Shown here in pieces: positions 37,998 through 46,820 of a stretch of DNA of 64,000 nt. The stretch is from Alloalcanivorax marinus (GTDB taxonomy: Bacteria; Pseudomonadota; Gammaproteobacteria; Pseudomonadales; Alcanivoracaceae). The stretch spans positions 1 through 64,000 of the forward strand of contig NZ_JADDOL010000013.1 of assembly GCF_016906305.1 (NCBI RefSeq). The letters run 5' to 3'. A program made the translations under genes and the position numbers. Below the pieces are notes generated by a model. The model did not search any database, had not been told where the DNA came from, and saw only the letters and a program-made list of their open reading frames with translations. How positions within the stretch are numbered: position 1 is the first letter of the stretch; each line of letters opens with the position of its first letter.

Positions 37998-38070
37998 GGA
38001 GCGGGTGAAGGGAATCGAACCCTCGTATGCAGCTTGGGAAGCTGCCGTTCTACCATTGAACTACACCCGC
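37997..38070 (-). tRNA. tRNA-Gly (CCC)
   Basis: This 74-nt cloverleaf has acceptor GCGGGTG/CACCCGC, D-arm GTTCAATGGTAGAAC, anticodon stem GCAGC/GCTGC with loop TTCCCAA (anticodon CCC), and T-arm GAGGGTTCGATTCCCTT. Discriminator U and the CCA end are encoded. It closely matches E. coli GlyU. A terminator follows immediately, and the 3' 17 bases are duplicated about 170 bases downstream. Confidence 0.95.
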
Positions 38071-38242
38071 GAAGGGCCGGTATTACACCGGGAATTTGCT
38101 GCTCTGTCCAGCACCGGCGGGTTCCTTGCTTGTTGTCCGTTTCCGGTGCATCCGTTCCTTTCCCGCGACCCGCCTTGCGCTGCCTTGGCGCAGCGTCCTC
38201 TCTTTATTGCCGCCGATCCGCCGGTTTTTTGCCGACAAAAAA

Positions 38243-38258
38243 TGGCACGTTGCTTGCA
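38243..38258 (+). promoter_or_regulatory. Sigma-54 (-24/-12) promoter
   Basis: TGGCAC, five bases, then TTGCA gives TGGCACGTTGCTTGCA, a full match to the RpoN consensus. The predicted start point near 38270 leaves a leader of about 40 bases before the oxygenase ATG. Transcription would need an NtrC-type activator. A GCACCGG/CCGGTGC inverted pair at about 38113-38149 could be part of its site, but the spacing is wide. Confidence 0.75.
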
Positions 38259-38309
38259 CTTTCTTGATGGAAAGCCGGGCGCCCCGTGCCCGGCACATCG
38301 GAGGACGCC

Positions 38310-39311
38310 ATGAGTAAGCTGCTTGAAGTGCCGGTGATCGACATCGCCCGTTTCCGGTTCGGTGACGCGGAGGATCGGCGGGCGGTGGCCCGGGAGGTGG
38401 ATCGGGCCTGCACCGACATCGGTTTTCTGATCATCGACGGCCACGGTGTCGACCCGCGTCTGATTGAGCGGACCCGGGCGGTGTCGCGGGAATTCTTTGA
38501 TTTGCCGGAGGCGGAAAAGCGGCGGGTGGCGCGGCCCGGGGTCGACGTGTCCCGGGGCTACACCGGCCTGGAGGACGAGTCGGTGGCCCGTTCCCGGGAC
38601 GCCACCGCCACCCAGGGCGATTTGAACGAGAGCCTGATGATCGGCCCGGTGGATCGGCCGGACGAGGCCTACGCCACGGCGCCGGCCGCCGGCCAGCATT
38701 TCGCGCCCAATATCTGGCCCGAGCGGCCGGCGGCGCTACGGCCGGTTTGGACCGAGTACTACCGGGCCATGGGCGACCTGGCGGCCACCATCATGCGGAT
38801 TTTCGCGCTGGCGCTGGATCTGGACGAGGATTACTTCGACGACAAGATCGACAAACACATCAGCCGCCTGCGCCTGCGCAACTACCCGGCCCAGGCGCAA
38901 GCGCCCAAGCCCGGGCAGATTCGTGCCGGGGCCCATTCCGATTACGGCAGCCTGACCATCCTGTGCACCGAGGACAAGCCCGGCGGCCTGCAGGTCTGCA
39001 ACGCGGAAGGGGAGTGGGTGGATGTGCCCATCGTGCCGGGCACCTTCATCATCAACATCGGCGATCTGATGGAACGGTGGAGCAACGACCGCTGGGTGTC
39101 CACCCTGCATCGGGTGGTCAATCCGCCGGCCGGGGCGGGCGGGGCGGCGCGGCGGCAGTCCATCGTGTTCTTCCACAATCCGAACTACGACGCGCGCATC
39201 GAGTGCCTGCCCAATTGCACCCGTGAGGGCGAGGCGCCCCGCTACCCGGTGACGACGTCCGGCGACCATCTGCGATCCATGTTCGTGACCACGCAGAATA
39301 CCGCCGGATAA
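38310..39311 (+). CDS. Isopenicillin-N-synthase-like 2OG-Fe(II) oxygenase
   Basis: This 333-residue cytoplasmic dioxygenase has an N-terminal DIOX_N part (VPVIDIARFRFG, DIGFLIIDGHGV) and a jelly-roll core with iron ligands in AGAHSDYGSLTIL and TLHRVVNPP. The 2-oxoglutarate-binding Arg-Ser lies in RRQSIVFFHNPNYDA. The substrate is unknown; relatives act on small amines, amino acids or purines. The ATG follows GGAGG. A sigma-54 promoter lies about 50 bases upstream, so nitrogen or another NtrC-type signal may control it. Confidence 0.85.
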   Translation: MSKLLEVPVIDIARFRFGDAEDRRAVAREVDRACTDIGFLIIDGHGVDPRLIERTRAVSREFFDLPEAEKRRVARPGVDVSRGYTGLEDESVARSRDATATQGDLNESLMIGPVDRPDEAYATAPAAGQHFAPNIWPERPAALRPVWTEYYRAMGDLAATIMRIFALALDLDEDYFDDKIDKHISRLRLRNYPAQAQAPKPGQIRAGAHSDYGSLTILCTEDKPGGLQVCNAEGEWVDVPIVPGTFIINIGDLMERWSNDRWVSTLHRVVNPPAGAGGAARRQSIVFFHNPNYDARIECLPNCTREGEAPRYPVTTSGDHLRSMFVTTQNTAG

Positions 39312-39324
39312 AGGCTCGGGCGGC

Positions 39325-39923
39325 CTAGTTCTGCGCCGGGTAGGGCGCCTGTTTCAGCAGGTTGACCAGGTGCACGCAGCTGCGCGCCAGGCCGGCGGTG
39401 GCGATTTCCACGCCTTCGGGAGGGCGCTCCAGGTGCCCGGCTGCATGGCTTCGCCGACCCAGTAGGTGCAGGCATTGGCGGGCACGGTGAAGCCCACATC
39501 GTTCAGGCCCTGAAAGAGCTCGGCGACGATATGGTGCGCCCCGTCTTCGTTGCCCACCGCCGCGACGCCGGCCACGCGACCGTAGGAGACCATGCGTCCC
39601 TGGTCGTCGGTTTCGTCGAGAAAGGCGTTGAGCCGTTCCAGCACGCGCTGACAGAGGCTGGAGGGATGGCCAAGCCACACCGGCGTGCCGAGGATGAGGA
39701 TGTCGGCCTCCAGCACCCGGCGCCGGATTTCCGGCCATTCGTCCCCGTCGCCTTCGTCGGAGCTGACGCCGGGCGGGATGCGCCAGTCCGCGGCGCGGAT
39801 AAGTTCACCTTCCACGCCGTGGCCTTTCAGGGTGTCGAGGGTTTCCTGAAGGAGTCGCTCGCAGGATGACGGTGCCGGCGAGGGTTTCAGTGTGCAATTG
39901 ATGGCAAGCGCTTTCAGAGCCAT
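39325..39923 (-). pseudogene. Flavodoxin/NADPH-dependent FMN reductase-like, frameshifted
   Basis: The N-terminal 170 residues show a flavodoxin-like fold: ALAINCTLKPSPAPSS for FMN phosphate, ADILILGTPVWLGHPSS, and GNEDGAHH. Then the frame is lost after YWVGEAMQPGTWSALP. The next frame restores a family-like end, EGVEIATAGLARSCVHLVN then LLKQAPYPAQN, with stop at 39325. One base is missing near 39415 within a CCCTCCC run. This is a true frameshift, a slip site or a sequencing error. The other genes nearby are intact. Confidence 0.75.
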
Positions 39924-40046
39924 GACCAGACCTCCGTGTCGGTATGCTTGAATGGATTACCGGGTCAGTCTGGCGCGGGGCGGGCGCATCTACAAGCGAG
40001 GCGGAGCGGTGGCACGGCGCCGGGCGGCGCCGTGCCGGGGGAAGGA

Positions 40047-40685
40047 TCAGCCGCGCTTGGGCTGCTTGACCATGCGCAGGTAGGGTTTCTTCTCGTCCCA
40101 GCCTTCCGGGAACAGCTTGCCGGCTTCCTCGTTGTTGAGGGAGGGCACGATGATCACGTCGTCGCCGTCGGTCCAGTTCACCGGGGTGGCCACCTTGTAG
40201 CCGTCGGTGAGCTGCAGGCTGTCGATCACCCGCAGGATCTCGTCGAAGTTACGGCCGGTGCTGGCCGGGTAGGTGATGGTCAGACGGATCTTTTTGTTCG
40301 GGTCGATCACGAACACGCTGCGCACCGTGAGGGTGTCGTTGGCGTTGGGGTGGATCATGCCGTACAGATTGGCGACGCTGCGGTCGGCGTCGGCCAGCAG
40401 CGGGAAGTTCAGGGCGCTGCCCTGGGTTTCCTCGATGTCGCCGCACCAGGCCTTGTGGTCTTCCAGCGGATCCACGGACAGGCCGATGGCCTTCACGTTG
40501 CGTTTGTCGAATTCCGGCTTGAGGCGCGCCACTTCACCCAGTTCTGTGGTGCACACCGGGGTGAAATCCTTCGGGTGCGAAAACAGCACCACCCAGCTGT
40601 CGCCGGCCCAGTCGTGGAAGGAAATGGGGCCGTCGGTGGAATCCTGTTTGAAATCCGGGGCGATATCGCCGAGCTGCAGTGCCAT
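40047..40685 (-). CDS. 1-Cys peroxiredoxin (Prx6 type)
   Basis: This thiol peroxidase reduces hydroperoxides. The 212 residues start MALQLGDIAPDF. The peroxidatic Cys is in HPKDFTPVCTTELGE near residue 46. The long C-terminal arm of the Prx6 group is present (LQLTDGYKVATPVNW). The resolving Cys of 2-Cys enzymes is absent. The start at 40685 fits the family better than an in-frame start at 40757. LsfA/AhpC-like names are used for relatives. Confidence 0.92.
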   Translation of the reverse strand: MALQLGDIAPDFKQDSTDGPISFHDWAGDSWVVLFSHPKDFTPVCTTELGEVARLKPEFDKRNVKAIGLSVDPLEDHKAWCGDIEETQGSALNFPLLADADRSVANLYGMIHPNANDTLTVRSVFVIDPNKKIRLTITYPASTGRNFDEILRVIDSLQLTDGYKVATPVNWTDGDDVIIVPSLNNEEAGKLFPEGWDEKKPYLRMVKQPKRG

Positions 40686-40833
40686 GGTGTGGTCTCCTGG
40701 TTCTGGTGGATCAGGCGGGCCCGCCCAGGGCGGGCCCGTCGCTGGTCCATCAAACATAGAGACTTGTGCGGCTGCTTTAAAGGGCGGCGAAAGAAGGAAA
40801 CGCGCTAAGCAAATAGCATTAAGCGCGCCGCCC

Positions 40834-42300
40834 TCAGACCACGGCGATACGCTGCTGCAACCGGTTGAGGGTGCGCGCCTCCAGACGGTCCAGCCGTTCC
40901 CGGCAGGCCCGGAAGGTGCGGCTGATGCGCGTGGTGTTGCCGATCATCCAGATCTTCGGCCAGGTGGTGCGCTCGCCGGCGCGGATAAAGGCGCGCACGT
41001 CCTTCACCGAGGGATTGCTGAGCACCCGCAGGGCATTCAGCGGCTGGCGCGGCGGAATCAGGTTGATGTCGCCGATATAGCGCTGCCGGACCACGGTCTG
41101 GGCCTTGTCCACGATCAGCCCCAGGTCGTTGGATTGCACCCGCCGGCGCACCAGTTCCAGCCCGTAGTGCAGGTTCATGGACACATTGCGGATGGCCCAG
41201 TCACTGAGCGTGCTGAAGCTGGAATCGGTGCGTTCGCTGCGCGGCAGGAACGGCACCACATGGGGGTTGGTCTGGCTGACGATGGAGTGGTTGACGCCGA
41301 ACAGACGCGACAGCCGGCGGATCGGCAGGTCGTCCTGGATCGACCCGTCCACGAACTTGCGGCCGGGAATGTACGGCACCCGCTCGCCTTCGATGTTCTT
41401 CGCCCACAGGGTCACCGGCGGGTAGATGCCGGGGATCGCGCAACTGGCCAGGGCGGCCTTGCGGATCAGTACGTTCGGCGAGGTGCGCCAGTTGAGCAGC
41501 CGGCTTTGCTGGTTGCGGTCGTAGGGGCTGACGGTGATGTTGATCTCGCGGCCGGTCTTGCGGTACGCCTCCTCGAAGGTCAGATCCTGGATGTTCTCTT
41601 CCAGGCAGGCCTCCAGGTGGTCGCCGTCCAGTACCGGGGTGCCGCGCAGCAGCCCCTTCCAGCCGATGGCCCGGAACGCTTCCAGGTAGAGGTTTTCCGG
41701 CTCCAGCTTGGCGGCCAGCTCGGTGTCGCTGTGGCTGCCCACCACCGAGGCGACAATGCTGCCGGCGCTGGAGCCGGAGATCACCGAGGGCAGCAGGCCC
41801 TGCTCCCACAGGGTCTTGACCACGCCCACATGAAACAGCCCCAGGGCGGCGCCGCCGGACAGCATCAGGCAGCTCTGGCCGAAGGCGGCGCCGGTGGTCT
41901 CGAAGAAATCCAGCTTGCGTTTCAGACCGAAGTTCTCGAACTCGCCGTCACACAGATACTCCAGCGCCGTGCACACCTCGTCCAGATAACGTTCGATCAG
42001 CCGTTTGGTGCCCACCCGGGCGTGGCCATACAGGGCCGGGTTGGAAATGTTGCCGAGATTGCCGTGCAGGCCTTCGTGCAGGTGAAAGACCAGTTTATTG
42101 ACGTCGCCGCGCTCACGGGCCTGGCGGATCTGCCAGAGCCGGTTGCGGATCAATTCGTAGTCGTAATGGGGGGAGCGGTCGATCTCCTTCCAGTCGTCGG
42201 CCCCGGAAAGGCGATCGTGTTCGCGGCTGGCTTCCAACCATTCCTGGTAATTGCTGGCGTGCTCGATGGCGCGCTCAAGCTGTTTGAGCGAGCGTTTCAT
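40834..42300 (-). CDS. DUF3336-patatin lipase/acylhydrolase
   Basis: The 488-residue protein has an N-terminal DUF3336 domain (about 1-140). A patatin domain follows, with oxyanion loop LSGGAALGLFHVGVV, nucleophile Ser in ISGSSAGSI near residue 197 and catalytic Asp in FVDGSIQDDLP. This arrangement is that of yeast TGL-type triacylglycerol lipases and bacterial relatives. It may mobilise storage lipid, such as wax esters and triacylglycerol in Alcanivorax-like bacteria, which is inferred. The start MKRSLKQLERA is at 42300. Confidence 0.88.
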   Translation of the reverse strand: MKRSLKQLERAIEHASNYQEWLEASREHDRLSGADDWKEIDRSPHYDYELIRNRLWQIRQARERGDVNKLVFHLHEGLHGNLGNISNPALYGHARVGTKRLIERYLDEVCTALEYLCDGEFENFGLKRKLDFFETTGAAFGQSCLMLSGGAALGLFHVGVVKTLWEQGLLPSVISGSSAGSIVASVVGSHSDTELAAKLEPENLYLEAFRAIGWKGLLRGTPVLDGDHLEACLEENIQDLTFEEAYRKTGREINITVSPYDRNQQSRLLNWRTSPNVLIRKAALASCAIPGIYPPVTLWAKNIEGERVPYIPGRKFVDGSIQDDLPIRRLSRLFGVNHSIVSQTNPHVVPFLPRSERTDSSFSTLSDWAIRNVSMNLHYGLELVRRRVQSNDLGLIVDKAQTVVRQRYIGDINLIPPRQPLNALRVLSNPSVKDVRAFIRAGERTTWPKIWMIGNTTRISRTFRACRERLDRLEARTLNRLQQRIAVV

Positions 42301-42468
42301 GCGGTGCTCCCGTTTTATCGTATTGTCGGGCTTATCGTCGTTCAGCCTTATCGTGTTCCCGGAGTGTAGCGGCCCGCCTCCCGGCGGCAATACAGGGATT
42401 GTCCGACAAAAACGTAATGTTTACATCAGGCAATGTTAAAGAGGCGTCGAGGGGCACGTCCGCTCTTC

Positions 42469-43506
42469 TTAAAGTGCGGCTTCCGCTTGCGCCTGCCGCC
42501 GCCACTGGCCCGGGGTCAGGCCGGTGTGGCGCTTGAAGCTGCGCTGGAAGCAGCGGATGTCGGCGTAGCCCAGGTCCAGGGCGATCTCGCTCTGGGAAAG
42601 GTCGCTGTCGCGCAGTTGCTGGCGGGCCCGTTCCAGGCGCACCTCGTCGAGAATGCGCTGCCAGCCGGTGCCTTCGGCGGCCAGACGGCGGTGCAGGGTG
42701 CGCGTGTTCAGGCGCATGGCCCGGGCCACCTGGTCCCGGTCCGGCAGTGGGCCGCCCAGGGCGGCCTGCAGGTACTGCCGCACCCGTTCCCCCAGGCTGG
42801 TGGCGATACCCAGCGCGCGCAGTTGACGGACGGCGTGGGCTTCCAGGGTGGACAGCAGGGTGGCGTCCGGCTGGCGCAACGGGTAATCGAGCATGCGCGG
42901 ATGGCCGATCAGCGCCGAGTACGGTCGCCGGAACCGCACCGGGCAGCCGAACACGCGCTCGTACTCGTGCACCTCGTACAGGTAACGGGGCTCGGGGTGC
43001 TCGAACCACACCTCATCCGGCGCCAGATGCAGGTCGCCGGTGAGCCAGCGGGTGTAGTGCAGCCAGGAGCCGAGCACGTTGTCGATCAGGTGCCGGCGCG
43101 CCGGCTGGCGGGGATAGCGGCAGTGCCAGAGAATTTCCGAGCGGTCCGCGTGCAGGCGGGTTTCCGTGGTGCCCATGTCGCCCACCAGCTTTTCGTAGCG
43201 GGACACCTTGGACAGGGCCTCGCCGATGGTGGCGGCGCTCATGGCGATGTAGCCCATCACATTGTAGGAGCCCGGCTGCACCAGTTCGCAGGTGTGCAGC
43301 CCGAACAGCGGGTCGTCGCTGCGCCGGATCAGCTCGTTGAGCAGCCGTTCGAAGCGCGCACCGCGGATGCGCGCTTCCGGGTCGGTGAGTTCCTCCTCGG
43401 CCAGGCCCGCCGTCGCCAGGGCCTGGTCCACGTCCACCTCGCGCGCCCGGGCGCTGGCCAGATACTGGCGCAGCGCCGCCACCGAGATGAAACCCAGCGG
43501 GTCCAT
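42469..43506 (-). CDS. AraC-family regulator with Arabinose_bd domain
   Basis: The 345-residue protein has an N-terminal PF12625-type sensor domain (about 15-210, with SYNVMGYIAMSAATIGEAL). The C-terminal AraC DNA-binding domain carries RAMRLNTRTLHRRLAAEGTG and LDLGYADIRCFQRSFKRHTG. Regulators of this layout control lipid, alkane or fatty acid genes in Pseudomonas and Alcanivorax. It lies just upstream of the patatin gene on the same strand, 168 bases away, a possible target. Confidence 0.88.
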   Translation of the reverse strand: MDPLGFISVAALRQYLASARAREVDVDQALATAGLAEEELTDPEARIRGARFERLLNELIRRSDDPLFGLHTCELVQPGSYNVMGYIAMSAATIGEALSKVSRYEKLVGDMGTTETRLHADRSEILWHCRYPRQPARRHLIDNVLGSWLHYTRWLTGDLHLAPDEVWFEHPEPRYLYEVHEYERVFGCPVRFRRPYSALIGHPRMLDYPLRQPDATLLSTLEAHAVRQLRALGIATSLGERVRQYLQAALGGPLPDRDQVARAMRLNTRTLHRRLAAEGTGWQRILDEVRLERARQQLRDSDLSQSEIALDLGYADIRCFQRSFKRHTGLTPGQWRRQAQAEAAL

Positions 43507-43510
43507 GGGG

Positions 43511-44215
43511 CTATTTCAGTTCGAAGGTGATTTGCACGTTGGCGCTGACGTCCTGCTCGCCGGGGCGGTAGCTTTCCATGCTGTCTTCCTTGGCCATGGC
43601 GGCACGCATCATCATCGGCTGCGGCATGGTGTAGCCCTGGGCGTTGATGACCACCGCCTCGCCAAGCTCGCGGCCGGCGGCGCGGGCCAGGATGCCGGCC
43701 TTTTCGCGGGCGTCCTTCACCGCTTTTTTCAGCGCCTGTTTGGCCAGCGCGTCGGCATTGCTGATCTCGCTGCCGGCCGGGCGCACTTCCTTGAGGCCCT
43801 GGTCGGCCAGGCCGTCCGCCAGCCGCGCGTAGCGGTCCATGCCGGCCACCTTGAAGGTCACTTCACGGCTCACCTGATGGCCGATCAGCTTGCGCTCCGG
43901 CTGGTATTCCCATTCCGGGCTGATCTGGATATCGCTGGCGGTGACGTTCTTTTCCTCGATGTCCAGCTCGTCCGCCAGATCCAGCATCGCTTGCACCTGC
44001 TGGTCCACCGTGTTTTTCATGGCGGCGATGTCATCGCCCCGTTCCCGGGCCACCGCCACCAGCGAGAAGACGTCCGGGCGCGCCTTGACGCTGCCTTCGC
44101 CGGACACGCTGACGGTGTCGCGGTCCGCCGCCGGGGCGGTGGTGGTCTGCGCGCCGCAGGCGGTAAGCGTCAATACGGCCAGCAGGCCGGCGAACAAATG
44201 AGCGGGTTTTGCCAT
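43511..44215 (-). CDS. SIMPL-domain (DUF541) lipoprotein
   Basis: The 234-residue protein has a signal peptide with lipobox LTAC near residue 20. The SIMPL/DUF541 domain shows VSVSGEGSVKARPDVFSLV, TASDIQISPEWEY and the C-terminal AREKAGILARAAGRELG. The domain is common in periplasmic oxidative-stress proteins of uncertain mechanism. It ends 5 bases before the AraC gene begins, so they may be co-transcribed. It is divergent from mrp. Confidence 0.88.
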   Translation of the reverse strand: MAKPAHLFAGLLAVLTLTACGAQTTTAPAADRDTVSVSGEGSVKARPDVFSLVAVARERGDDIAAMKNTVDQQVQAMLDLADELDIEEKNVTASDIQISPEWEYQPERKLIGHQVSREVTFKVAGMDRYARLADGLADQGLKEVRPAGSEISNADALAKQALKKAVKDAREKAGILARAAGRELGEAVVINAQGYTMPQPMMMRAAMAKEDSMESYRPGEQDVSANVQITFELK

Positions 44216-44299
44216 GGTGTGATCTCCGTTTCGTTGAATGCTGGTTCGCCTTCGCCTGCAACTTTATCATTCCCCTCCCGGATGCAGGAGGTGCCGAAC

Positions 44300-45385
44300 A
44301 TGCGAATCGAACAGGCGATTAGACAGTCCCTGACGAATTTGATCCCCGACGATCTCGGCGTGGACCTGATCAGCGCCGGCGCGGTGGGCGATATCCAGGT
44401 TGATGACGAGCGCGCGCGGGTGACGGTGCGCCTGGGCTATCCCTGCGAATCCCGCCTGGAGGCCCTGCGCGAGCAAATCCGGTCGGCGCTGACGCCGGTG
44501 CTGGAAGGCCGCGCCCTGGATCTGGACCTGGCGGTGCGCATCCGGCCCCATCGGGCCCAGCACGACATGCCGTCCATGCTGCAGGTGGCCAACGTGATCG
44601 CGGTGGCCTCCGGCAAGGGCGGGGTGGGCAAATCCACCACCGCCGTCAATCTGGCGCTGGGGTTGCAGGCGGAAGGCGCCCGGGTGGGGCTGCTGGACGC
44701 GGACATCTTCGGCCCCAGCCAGCCGGTGATGCTGGGCCTGCCCAAGGGCACCCGCCCGGAGGTGCGCGATGGCAACAGCTTCGTGCCGGTCATGGCCCAC
44801 GGCCTGCAGAGCATGTCCATGGGCTACCTGATCACCGAGCAGACGCCGGTGGTGTGGCGTGGCCCCAAGGCCAGCGGCGCGCTCACCCAGATGATGCAGC
44901 AAACGCTGTGGAAGGACCTGGACTACCTGATCGTGGATCTGCCGCCGGGCACCGGCGATATCCAGCTGACCCTGGCGCAGAAAATGCCGGTGGCCGGCGC
45001 GGTGGTGGTGACCACGCCCCAGGACATCGCCCTGCTGGATGCCATCAAGGGCGTGGAGATGTTCCGCAAGGTGGACGTGAACGTGCTCGGCGTGGTGGAA
45101 AACATGGCGGTGCACATCTGCTCCAACTGCGGCCATGAGGAGCACATCTTCGGCCAGGGTGGCGCCCTGCGCATGAGCCGCGAGTACGAGGCACCGGTGC
45201 TCGGCTCGCTGCCGCTGTCGTTGCGCATTCGTGAGCAGGCCGACGGCGGCACGCCCACGGTGGTGGCGGAACCGGACAGCGCCGAGGCGCGTCTTTACCG
45301 CGACACCGCCCGGCGCCTGGCGGCGCGCCTGTCGCTGACCCGGGAAGGGCGGCGCCCGTTTCCCAAGGTGGTGACGCAGCATTGA
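44300..45385 (+). CDS. apbC: Iron-sulfur carrier protein Mrp/ApbC
   Basis: This P-loop NTPase scaffolds and transfers [4Fe-4S] clusters. The 361 residues comprise an N-terminal DUF59-like domain (1-90), deviant Walker A ASGKGGVGKSTTAVNLALGL near 106, LDADIFGPSQP, and the cluster-binding CSNC (HICSNCGHEEH) near 275. The ATG at 44300 has an AGGAGGTG ribosome site; an ATG at 44282 is less well placed. dcd follows 48 bases later, an order also seen in Pseudomonas. Confidence 0.93.
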   Translation: MRIEQAIRQSLTNLIPDDLGVDLISAGAVGDIQVDDERARVTVRLGYPCESRLEALREQIRSALTPVLEGRALDLDLAVRIRPHRAQHDMPSMLQVANVIAVASGKGGVGKSTTAVNLALGLQAEGARVGLLDADIFGPSQPVMLGLPKGTRPEVRDGNSFVPVMAHGLQSMSMGYLITEQTPVVWRGPKASGALTQMMQQTLWKDLDYLIVDLPPGTGDIQLTLAQKMPVAGAVVVTTPQDIALLDAIKGVEMFRKVDVNVLGVVENMAVHICSNCGHEEHIFGQGGALRMSREYEAPVLGSLPLSLRIREQADGGTPTVVAEPDSAEARLYRDTARRLAARLSLTREGRRPFPKVVTQH

Positions 45386-45433
45386 GCAGGGTACCATTGC
45401 CCGATTCCGTCGACATCGACATAAAGGACTCCC

Positions 45434-46003
45434 ATGAGCATCAAAGCCGACCGCTGGATCAAACGCATGGCCCTGGAACACGGCATGATCGAGCCGTTCC
45501 AGGACGGACAGGTGCGCGCCGATGCCAACGGCGACAAACTGATCTCCTACGGGGTGTCCAGCTACGGCTACGACGTGCGCTGCGCGGACGAGTTCAAGGT
45601 GTTCACCAACATCCACTCGGCCACCGTGGACCCCAAGCACTTCGACGAGAAAAGCTTCGTGGACATCAAGGGCGACTATTGCACCATCCCGCCCAACTCC
45701 TTCGCCCTGGCGCGCACCGTGGAATACTTCCGCATTCCCCGTAATGTGCTGACCATCTGCCTGGGCAAGTCCACCTACGCGCGTTGCGGCATCATCGTCA
45801 ACGTGACGCCGCTGGAACCGGAGTGGGAAGGGCACGTGACCCTGGAATTCTCCAACACCACCAATCTGCCGGCGCGCATCTACGCCAACGAGGGCGTGGC
45901 GCAAATGCTGTTCCTGGAATCCGACGAGATTTGTGAGACGTCCTACAAGGACCGCGGCGGCAAGTACCAGGGGCAGCAGGGCGTCACCCTGCCGCGCGCC
46001 TGA
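45434..46003 (+). CDS. dcd: dCTP deaminase
   Basis: Dcd deaminates dCTP to dUTP, the main supply of dUMP for thymidylate synthesis in Gram-negative bacteria. The 189 residues compare with 193 in E. coli. The family core [20 protein letters not shown] holds the catalytic Glu-linked loop, and GVAQMLFLE and [18 protein letters not shown] end the protein. A REP-like pair begins 6 bases after the stop. Confidence 0.96.
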   Translation: MSIKADRWIKRMALEHGMIEPFQDGQVRADANGDKLISYGVSSYGYDVRCADEFKVFTNIHSATVDPKHFDEKSFVDIKGDYCTIPPNSFALARTVEYFRIPRNVLTICLGKSTYARCGIIVNVTPLEPEWEGHVTLEFSNTTNLPARIYANEGVAQMLFLESDEICETSYKDRGGKYQGQQGVTLPRA

Positions 46004-46008
46004 AACCC

Positions 46009-46063
46009 ATCGCGGCTGAAGCCGCTCCTACGGAGCCCGTGTAGGAGCGGCTTCAGCCGCGAT
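46009..46063. repeat. REP-like inverted pair
   Basis: ATCGCGGCTGAAGCCGCTCC (46009-46028, continuing to 46031) and its inverse at 46041-46063 are separated by 9 bases. This is a complete REP pair placed just after dcd. Confidence 0.9.
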
Positions 46064-46109
46064 AACCAGGGCCGGAGCAACCGCTCCGCGTCCGCATCCT
46101 GCACCCGTC

Positions 46110-46820
46110 TTATTCCGGCAAGGGCCCGTTGTACTCGCGCATGATCAGCTCCCCGTGCAGCAGGGCGCTCTCGATGTGGCGGGCCTTGACCACCATATAG
46201 CCCACCTTGGGCGCCACCCAGAACAGGGTGCGGCGTTTTTCGTCCTTGTCCTTGTCGCGCTTCTTCTCCACCACCAGGGTGTCCAGCTCGCCCATGGGCG
46301 TGTCGATGGTTTCCCGGTCCACCACCACGAAATGATGGTGCCGCAGGTGGTCACCGTACACGCTGGTGGCGTCGTATTCCTTGTCGCCGCTGGCGAACAC
46401 GCAGCGCGCGCGCAGCAGCATGCTGAGTTCGTCCAGGGCATCGTCGGGGATCGGGAAGGCTTCCACGCCGTCCTCGGATTCACTGATCACGCCCGGTTTG
46501 TCCCAGTCGAAATCGGTGTGGTAGTAGCGGTGCTTGCCGAAGCCGTTGAACTCGTGTTCGTAGCGCTCGGTGCGCGGGGCGCACTGATTCCAGTGGAACC
46601 AGCTTTCTTCCCGGTTGTTCAGCATCCAGGAATGCGCCTCGAACAGCATGTGGTAGCGGTCCTTGCCGGCCACCGGTTCCAGCAGCAGGGTGGCCTTGAT
46701 CGGTGTGGGGATCTTGTTGACGAAGATGCGGTATTCGGCGGAAAACGGCTGCAGCGGCGCCGCCATCGCCAGCGGCGCGCACAGCGACAGCAACGCCAGG
46801 ACGGCGAGCCGCGCTCTCAT
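46110..46820 (-). CDS. DUF3108 periplasmic protein (second of two)
   Basis: The 236-residue exported protein has a signal peptide ending APLAMAA. A DUF3108 beta domain follows, with FSAEYRIFVNKIPTPIKATL, ESWFHWNQCAP, and the end FWVAPKVGYMVVKARH. The function is unknown; members are thought to be periplasmic barrel-like proteins. Its start overlaps the neighbour by 4 bases. It is a paralogue of the upstream gene and last in the purM-purN operon. Confidence 0.8.
   Translation of the reverse strand: MRARLAVLALLSLCAPLAMAAPLQPFSAEYRIFVNKIPTPIKATLLLEPVAGKDRYHMLFEAHSWMLNNREESWFHWNQCAPRTERYEHEFNGFGKHRYYHTDFDWDKPGVISESEDGVEAFPIPDDALDELSMLLRARCVFASGDKEYDATSVYGDHLRHHHFVVVDRETIDTPMGELDTLVVEKKRDKDKDEKRRTLFWVAPKVGYMVVKARHIESALLHGELIMREYNGPLPE

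Noticed and set aside
37786-38013. CRISPR array at the repeated 61-base unit or at the REP pairs
   Set aside because: There are only two copies, spacers are unequal and the units are terminators or palindromes; no cas gene is seen.
38113-38149. NtrC binding site upstream of the sigma-54 promoter
   Set aside because: GCACCGG and CCGGTGC are inverted but their spacing (over 20 bases) is larger than for an NtrC site; not strong enough to list.
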